From Candidatus Dojkabacteria bacterium (lineage in GTDB: Bacteria; Patescibacteriota; Dojkabacteria; B142; OLB20), in NCBI GenBank assembly GCA_020429485.1, contig JAGQLK010000022.1, forward strand, positions 1-11,259: a stretch of DNA of 11,259 nucleotides, written 5' to 3'. The notes beneath the pieces are model-generated. The model was not told where the DNA came from. It searched no databases and was given only the letters and a program-made list of their open reading frames with translations. Shown piece after piece: positions 6,858 through 11,259 of this stretch (positions are counted from its first letter, which is position 1; each line of letters opens with the position of its first letter). Position numbers and translations under genes: made by a program.

Positions 6858-6866
6858 TGATAAAAT
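6858..6866 (+). promoter_or_regulatory. Extended -10 placing transcription at the exonuclease start codon
   Basis: TGATAAAAT (TG, A, TAAAAT) ends at 6866, so RNA would begin seven bases later, at or next to the ATG of 6874. The mRNA would be leaderless. An in-frame ATG at 6865 overlaps the -10 box and cannot be on such a transcript, which decides for the start at 6874. Confidence 0.5.
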
Positions 6867-6873
6867 GATATTT

Positions 6874-7464
6874 ATGAAAGATATTACCTTCTCGTTTCTT
6901 GACCTAGAAACAACAGGTATTGATCCTATTTCAGAAAGGATTGTCGAAGTTGGACTAGTGAAAGTTCGAAACAATGAAATAATAGAAGAATATTCTCAGC
7001 TAGTTAATCCAAAGCAGCCAATGTCTGCGTACGTAACTCAGCTTACAGGAATTAAACCAGTTGAGTTATTATCTGCACCTACTTTTGATGAGATTGCAGA
7101 TGAGTTGGAAGCGCTATTAGCTGATAGTTTGCTGGTTGCTCATAATGTGAGATTTGACTATTCATTTCTTGAAGCAGAATATAGTCGGTTAGTTAAACCA
7201 TTTGATTATCCATATCTCTGCTCGGTCAAACTATCTAGATATTTGTATCCTCATCATGTAAGGCATGGCCTAGATGCAATAATGAATAGATTTGATATTG
7301 CATGTAGTGATAGGCACAGGGCATTTGATGATGCTAAGGTAATTCACCAGTTCTTTCAAAAATCTCAAGCTGAATTAGGAGATGGAAAGATGTTAGAAGG
7401 TATAATGGCACTTAGCCAGAAAACTAAAGGAAAAGATCTTCTTGGGAGTCCTAGGCTGATCTAA
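6874..7464 (+). CDS. DEDDh 3'-5' exonuclease, DnaQ/PolC-epsilon type
   Basis: This 196-residue protein is a stand-alone exonuclease domain of the DnaQ-like superfamily, which removes nucleotides from 3' ends using two metal ions. All five catalytic residues are present. Exo I is FLDLETTG (Asp10, Glu12). Exo II is HNVRFDYSFL (Asp95). Exo IIIe is HRAFDDAKV (His148, Asp153). The NPKQPMSAYVTQLTGI segment is the usual substrate-side loop. The tail (KTKGKDLLGSPRLI) lacks a clear clamp- or polymerase-binding motif. It could serve as the proofreading subunit of DnaE, whose gene lies 2 kb away, or act in RNA or DNA repair; sequence alone does not decide. I chose the ATG at 6874 over one nine bases earlier because of the -10 box. 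Its 3' end overlaps tgt by 14 bases on the opposite strand. Confidence 0.93.
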   Translation: MKDITFSFLDLETTGIDPISERIVEVGLVKVRNNEIIEEYSQLVNPKQPMSAYVTQLTGIKPVELLSAPTFDEIADELEALLADSLLVAHNVRFDYSFLEAEYSRLVKPFDYPYLCSVKLSRYLYPHHVRHGLDAIMNRFDIACSDRHRAFDDAKVIHQFFQKSQAELGDGKMLEGIMALSQKTKGKDLLGSPRLI

Positions 7465-8581
7465 GTTTACTCATAATTTCCCCATAGAATCCTAAGTTGT
7501 GCAAAGTTGCATATTGATGGCCTATTGCTGATTTATTTTTGATCAGATATCTTAGGTAAGCTCTCGAGATATTTTCAGTACCTGGGTAAGTTATTTGGCT
7601 ATCGATTGGTCTATCATCAAATTTATATCTTTCAGACTTGATGTGTAGTACGTCGTAATGTTCGAAAGATGCATCCCCTTCTCCCTTATGTACATAAAGA
7701 TACCCATGTCTAGCATTTCTGGTCGGTAATACAGTATCAAAAATATCCCAGCCATTATTCACACAAAAATTTAAATCATCAGGTGTGCCAACTCCTAGTG
7801 CATATCTAATCTTATCTTGAGGGATTAGTTCTGCGAGAAAGTGAAGTAATTCCTTATGAAATCCACCTTGGTCAGTTAGATCCCAAGTTTTTTTAGTCTT
7901 AAGTGGCATGCCGCCTAATCCATAGATATCAAAGCCGATTTCCATTAACTCCATAGCAGATCTTTTCCTGTATTCCATGTTATTGGCTCCCTGGATAACA
8001 GCAACGAGTAATGGTCTCTTTATATCTGGATTATCAAAATCATTTTCGGATAGACCAAGTTCATTTAAAAAAGCTTTCTTAGATCGCTTTGCCCATTCCG
8101 TAGTTCTGCTGACACTTCTTTTTATTGAGCTAAGACTGTCACTTTCAATTAATGGTTCATCTAAAACTACGCGCATATCAGAGCCGATATTATGTTGTAT
8201 TATTTGTGATGACTCAGGTGAAAGAAAGTTGTATTTCCCAGTTATAGGATCAATAAAGCTACAGCCAGCATCTGTTATTTTATTTTGTTTATTGGCTCGT
8301 CTATGAATAAGTGAGAATACTTGAAACCCGCCACTATCTGTTAGTATTGGTCTATCCCATCCTGTAAATTTATGTATTCCCCCATAGTCTCTCAGATATT
8401 CACTACCAATCTTTTGTTCTATATGGAGTGTTGTAGTAACTAATTCGTTTATTCCTGCTGATTTTAGTTGGGCAAATGATGTATTTTTGACTGTACCATA
8501 TGTAGCATCTGGCATGAATGCAGGATAGTTAATATCTCCATGGAGAGTATCTATTTTACCTTTGCGGATTGCATCACTCAT
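7451..8581 (-). CDS. tgt: Divergent tRNA-guanine transglycosylase lacking the zinc-site cysteines
   Basis: Bacterial Tgt swaps guanine 34 of GUN-anticodon tRNAs for preQ1 or a related 7-deazaguanine on the way to queuosine. This 376-residue protein has the family's length and TIM-barrel order: TYGTVK (27-32), GWDRPILTDSGGFQVFSL (74-91; Asp82), SPESSQIIQHNIGSDM (121-136), IQG (196-198; Gln197), IGFDIYGLGG, GVGTPDDL and FDTVLPTRNARHGYLY (281-296; Asp282 the expected nucleophile). The C-terminal zinc site is not normal: the usual CxCxxC before SRAYL is replaced by residues without cysteine (QITYPGTEN, 329-337), and only His361 of THNL/LHNL remains. DECxPY reads DEPLIES, and GGLAVGE reads GGMPLKT. 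The start overlaps the rsmA stop by 8 bases (ATGAGTGA), suggesting coupled translation. Function as a true tRNA enzyme is probable, but its base preference is uncertain. Confidence 0.92.
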   Translation of the reverse strand: MSDAIRKGKIDTLHGDINYPAFMPDATYGTVKNTSFAQLKSAGINELVTTTLHIEQKIGSEYLRDYGGIHKFTGWDRPILTDSGGFQVFSLIHRRANKQNKITDAGCSFIDPITGKYNFLSPESSQIIQHNIGSDMRVVLDEPLIESDSLSSIKRSVSRTTEWAKRSKKAFLNELGLSENDFDNPDIKRPLLVAVIQGANNMEYRKRSAMELMEIGFDIYGLGGMPLKTKKTWDLTDQGGFHKELLHFLAELIPQDKIRYALGVGTPDDLNFCVNNGWDIFDTVLPTRNARHGYLYVHKGEGDASFEHYDVLHIKSERYKFDDRPIDSQITYPGTENISRAYLRYLIKNKSAIGHQYATLHNLGFYGEIMSKLRSA

Positions 8582-9353
8582 CTAGTTGAAGAGTATCAAA
8601 TAATGTTTGCCATTGCTCTATTGTGAGCTCACCTGCTCTTGCAGAGTCTTTATGTCCAAGATCAACTAAGGCACTTTCTACATCTTTCTTCTCATATCCA
8701 TAATTGGATAGATTTTTACTCAGCTTCTTTCTTGGTTGTGAGAAACCCAATCTAATAAATCTAACTAGTTTCTGGTTTATATTATCCTTGAAATTCTTGA
8801 TATGTATAATCCCTCCGTCTACTGCAGGTACTGGATAAAAGTCCGTATTTGGAATTTTGCTTACATACTCGACATCTGAATGTAATGCTGCATAATTACT
8901 CAAGAAAGTTGCTTTAGGTGCTTGAGCACTGTACTTAAGTGCTACTTCGTTCTGGAGTATAAAAGTAAGTGATTCAGGTTTATGCTCTTGCTCAAAGAAT
9001 TTCTTAATTATCTGTTTGGAAATGTTGTATGGCAGAGCTCCAACCACTTTATAATCTCTATCTTTAATAGTTTTATCTATATTCCATTGTAATACATCTG
9101 CTTGGATTACTTTGAAGTTCTTATAATCCTCAAAAATCTCATTTAGATGCTTTACTAAGTCAAAGTCGATTTCAATTGCGATTAGTTCTTTTACTTGTTG
9201 CAAGATAAAATTAGTAATAGCTCCATCTCCAGGTCCTATCTCGACAACCAAATCATCTTTATCTAACTCTGCAGCTTCCACAAAGTTCATGATCCATTCG
9301 ATATTTCGTAAAAAGTTCTGACCAAATTGTTTCTTAAAATTGTGTTCTTCCAT
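8574..9353 (-). CDS. rsmA: 16S rRNA dimethyladenosine transferase RsmA (KsgA)
   Basis: RsmA adds four methyl groups to two adjacent adenines near the 3' end of 16S rRNA, a late checkpoint of 30S assembly, using S-adenosylmethionine. In the 259-residue protein the N-terminal KKQFGQNFL (7-15) is the family's KK-x-GQNFL. VEIGPGDGAIT (37-47) is the SAM loop, and IEID (60-63) and QADVL (84-88) follow. The adenine-binding motif reads GALPYNIS (105-112), with Ala106 in place of the usual Asn of NLPY. FYPVPAVDGGIIHI and FSQPRKKLSKNLS (compare F-RRKxLxNNL) complete the fold. It has its own promoter (9373-9401) and overlaps tgt by 8 bases. With bS20 in the window it makes up the ribosome-biogenesis content. 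No Shine-Dalgarno sequence is present. Confidence 0.96.
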   Translation of the reverse strand: MEEHNFKKQFGQNFLRNIEWIMNFVEAAELDKDDLVVEIGPGDGAITNFILQQVKELIAIEIDFDLVKHLNEIFEDYKNFKVIQADVLQWNIDKTIKDRDYKVVGALPYNISKQIIKKFFEQEHKPESLTFILQNEVALKYSAQAPKATFLSNYAALHSDVEYVSKIPNTDFYPVPAVDGGIIHIKNFKDNINQKLVRFIRLGFSQPRKKLSKNLSNYGYEKKDVESALVDLGHKDSARAGELTIEQWQTLFDTLQLDE

Positions 9354-9372
9354 TTTTTATAGACAATGGTTG

Positions 9373-9401
9373 ATTATACCTGAATTATAGAGTGATACCA
9401 A
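9373..9401 (-). promoter_or_regulatory. Promoter of the rsmA-tgt operon
   Basis: Read leftward, TTGGTA (9401-9396; four of six matches to TTGACA), a 17-base spacer and a perfect TATAAT (9378-9373). Transcription would start near 9366, giving a leader of about 13 nt before the rsmA ATG at 9353. A second TATAAT lies within the spacer (9389-9384). No terminator hairpin is seen between dnaE and this promoter. Confidence 0.65.
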
Positions 9402-9415
9402 TTAATATGGGTGTT

Positions 9416-11259
9416 TTATTGGTAATTGCCAAGGACTTCCATGACATCTCGTGTTGGGTTTATAGTTTTGATGATTTCCTTACTGCTTAACGGATTACCG
9501 TATTTAATTCTCAAAGTAAACTTGCCTGGGTTTGAAGTGATGGTATGTCTAAGTATTTTAAGGTTTTCTTGATCTGTTTCATTACAGATATCAATTAAAA
9601 TCTCCTTACTAGTTGTTCCTTGAAAGCTAGCTGGATTTTCTAAGTCTTCTACTATTAGATTTAAGTTATCGTTCCTAAAATTAGTAGAACCGCTCATAAG
9701 GTAAGGTTTATTCTCCTCTAGGTCTTCTACGTGTTTTGCATACGCTCTTGGAAACATAACTCCCTCTACTCGAGTATCTAGGTCTTCTACTTGAAGTAAT
9801 GCCATAGGTTTTGAATCCTTTTTTGTATGAGTAGTTTTGATACTTGAGAACATTACTATTGTTTTGATTTTTTTGCCTTCGGGCATGGATTTAGCTTTTG
9901 AAAGAGTTGTTAACTCATTAGAAAGAAGTGCATGTTCGTATTCCTCTAATGGATGTGAAGATAGGTAAACATTAAGAAGATCCTTTTCCCACTTTAATTT
10001 TTCTTTTTCACTGACTGGCTCTACGTTTGGTAGTGGAGTTTCAGAGACCATACCATCGTTAGCATCTGTAGCCATTGAGAATAACGTAGTTTGTCCAATC
10101 TTAGCTGCGTGTTGACTTTTACTCACTTTAGAAAATATCATTGGGACAGCTTCTAAAATGGCATTTGCTTCACCAAATTTACTTAGTGCTCCTGCTTTGG
10201 CCAAGTTCTCAACAACTTTTTTAGAGATTTTACTGGTTGTAAGTCTATCAACAAGATCATCAATATTTTTGTACGGTCCATTTTCTTCACGCTCTTGTAC
10301 AATTTCCTCGCAAACTTTGATGCCAACACCTTTTATAGCTCCTAATCCAAATCGGATTGAATCAATACCTTCAGTAGTAAAGTACACATTTGAACGATTA
10401 ATGTCCGGTGGTCTAAGCTGATACCCCATTCTCTTAGCTTCCCTAATATCTATCGCAATTCTTTCTAGATTTTCTAGATCTGAATGCATTAAAGCAGCCA
10501 TGAATTCTAGTGGGTAATGAGCCTTAAGATATGCGCACCAGTAAGCAACTACAGCGTAGCTTGCAGAGTGGGCTTTGTTGAAACCATAATCAGAGAACGG
10601 AGTAAGATTATCCCAAACTTTAAGCGCAATTTCTTCACCGTAATCAAAATTTTCTAAGAAGTATTTAACAAAATCAGGTCTTTTGGCATCGAGGATTTCA
10701 ATTTGTTTCTTCTTCAAAGCATTTCTGATAACGTCACCTTCGCCAAGTGAGAATCCACCTAAATCCCTACAGATAGCAAATAATTGCTCTTGATAGATTG
10801 GGTAGCCATAAGTTTTTTGTAGAATGGGCTCTAGTTCTGGAATAATATACTCTGGTTCCTTCTCTCCATGTTTGCATTTAATATAATCAGGTATGAATTT
10901 CATAGGCCCAGGACGATATGCAGCTGCTAAGAAACAGATATCTTCTAAATTTTCAGGTTGTAAATCTCTTAAATGTTGCTGCATTGGTGGAGACTCAAAT
11001 TGGAAAACTCCGATAGTTTCTCCTCTACCAAATAACTCAAAAGTCTTTTTATCGTCCTCAGGTAGATCATTAACATTAAGATCTACATTATGTCTTTCTT
11101 TGATGAGGTTAAGGGCATTTTTGATAATTGTTAAAGTTCTAAGTCCTAGGAAGTCGAACTTCATAAAATCAAGCTTATCAATCCATGTACCATCCAATTG
11201 TGTCATGAACATTTCTGGATTCTTACTATCAATCTGTAGTCCCATGTACTCATCAATTG
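9416..11259 (-). CDS. dnaE: DNA polymerase III alpha subunit, C-terminal part (runs off the right edge)
   Basis: This is the replicative polymerase catalytic subunit. The frame is open to the edge and adds IDEY before an internal Met at 11243-11245, so the true start (PHP domain and first two catalytic Asp) lies outside. Numbering from that Met, KFDFLGLRTLT (29-39) holds the third catalytic aspartate (Asp31, equivalent to E. coli Asp555). Then come GVFQFES (79-85), AAAYRPGPM (107-115), YQEQLFAICRDLGG (151-164), the LKKK of the fingers, and DYGFNKAHSASYAVVAYWCAYLKAHYP (219-245). A helix-hairpin-helix GLGAIKGVG (300-308), QTTLF (385-389, matching the internal clamp-binding QADMF of E. coli) and an OB fold (about 458-535) follow. 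A small C-terminal domain has ILRHTITSNPGKFTLRI. This is the short DnaE type without an inserted exonuclease in the visible part. The 609-613 residues are about half of a full-length protein. Confidence 0.97.
   Translation of the reverse strand, partial: IDEYMGLQIDSKNPEMFMTQLDGTWIDKLDFMKFDFLGLRTLTIIKNALNLIKERHNVDLNVNDLPEDDKKTFELFGRGETIGVFQFESPPMQQHLRDLQPENLEDICFLAAAYRPGPMKFIPDYIKCKHGEKEPEYIIPELEPILQKTYGYPIYQEQLFAICRDLGGFSLGEGDVIRNALKKKQIEILDAKRPDFVKYFLENFDYGEEIALKVWDNLTPFSDYGFNKAHSASYAVVAYWCAYLKAHYPLEFMAALMHSDLENLERIAIDIREAKRMGYQLRPPDINRSNVYFTTEGIDSIRFGLGAIKGVGIKVCEEIVQEREENGPYKNIDDLVDRLTTSKISKKVVENLAKAGALSKFGEANAILEAVPMIFSKVSKSQHAAKIGQTTLFSMATDANDGMVSETPLPNVEPVSEKEKLKWEKDLLNVYLSSHPLEEYEHALLSNELTTLSKAKSMPEGKKIKTIVMFSSIKTTHTKKDSKPMALLQVEDLDTRVEGVMFPRAYAKHVEDLEENKPYLMSGSTNFRNDNLNLIVEDLENPASFQGTTSKEILIDICNETDQENLKILRHTITSNPGKFTLRIKYGNPLSSKEIIKTINPTRDVMEVLGNYQ

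Noticed and set aside
6865..6873. Earlier in-frame ATG for the exonuclease gene (MIF extension)
   Set aside because: It overlaps the extended -10 box and adds residues before the normal start of the Exo I strand; the ATG at 6874 fits better.
7977..8306. Rightward frame of 109 codons inside tgt
   Set aside because: It is antisense to conserved Tgt motifs and has no recognisable features.
9717..9793. Direct repeat of TAGGTCTTCTAC spaced by 60 bases
   Set aside because: Both copies encode VEDL in the OB-fold part of DnaE and a third VEDL follows with different bases; this is coding coincidence, not a DNA element.
10158..10421. Rightward frame of 87 codons inside dnaE
   Set aside because: It is antisense to the helix-hairpin-helix region of DnaE.
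1..11259. CRISPR arrays, insertion sequences, tRNA or rRNA genes, alternative UGA code
   Set aside because: No regularly spaced repeats, no terminal inverted repeats with a transposase, no cloverleaf-like sequences were seen, and UGA acts as a stop in rsmA with normal protein length.

Overview
The window is AT-rich, gene-dense bacterial DNA read with the standard code: UGA is a stop (rsmA) and no UGA falls inside the genes. The mix of features is compact spacing, overlapping or abutting genes, no convincing Shine-Dalgarno sequences, divergent versions of universal genes (Tgt, RsmA), and secreted proteins with Fn3-like domains. This fits an ultra-small Candidate Phyla Radiation (Patescibacteria) genome of low GC. 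That placement is an inference from style; there is no 16S rRNA here and I cannot name the lineage.

Layout. (1) 2-316 is the 3' end of a surface protein with a C-terminal Fn3-like domain, closed by a strong intrinsic terminator. (2) 472-2469 is a rightward cluster: rpsT (bS20), an unrecognised four-helix membrane protein, and an AI-2E/PerM-family transporter. (3) uvrB (2470-4626) runs leftward, its stop abutting the transporter's stop. It carries a roughly 30-residue insertion ahead of the helicase domain. (4) 4740-6583 holds two tandem paralogous exported or membrane-anchored proteins. They share one invariant cysteine, a GDR-x-PH motif and an identical C-terminus, and they resemble the VanW domain in motif order. 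This is the least-described part of the window. (5) 6594-6794 is a small cysteine-containing protein, leftward. (6) 6874-7464 is a stand-alone DEDDh 3'-5' exonuclease of the DnaQ type. (7) The leftward block 7451-9353 is rsmA followed by an overlapping, divergent tgt that has lost the zinc-binding cysteines. (8) 9416-11259 is the C-terminal part of dnaE, leftward, running off the right edge.

How the genes relate. dnaE, the DnaQ-like exonuclease and uvrB belong to DNA replication and repair. rpsT, rsmA and tgt belong to ribosome assembly and tRNA modification. The Fn3 protein, the two VanW-like proteins and the two membrane proteins belong to the cell envelope. Candidate -10 boxes lie 7 to 29 nt upstream of most first genes, so many transcripts would be leaderless or nearly so. 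Gene-free stretches are all under 160 bases and hold only the terminator, promoters and a perfect inverted repeat described below.
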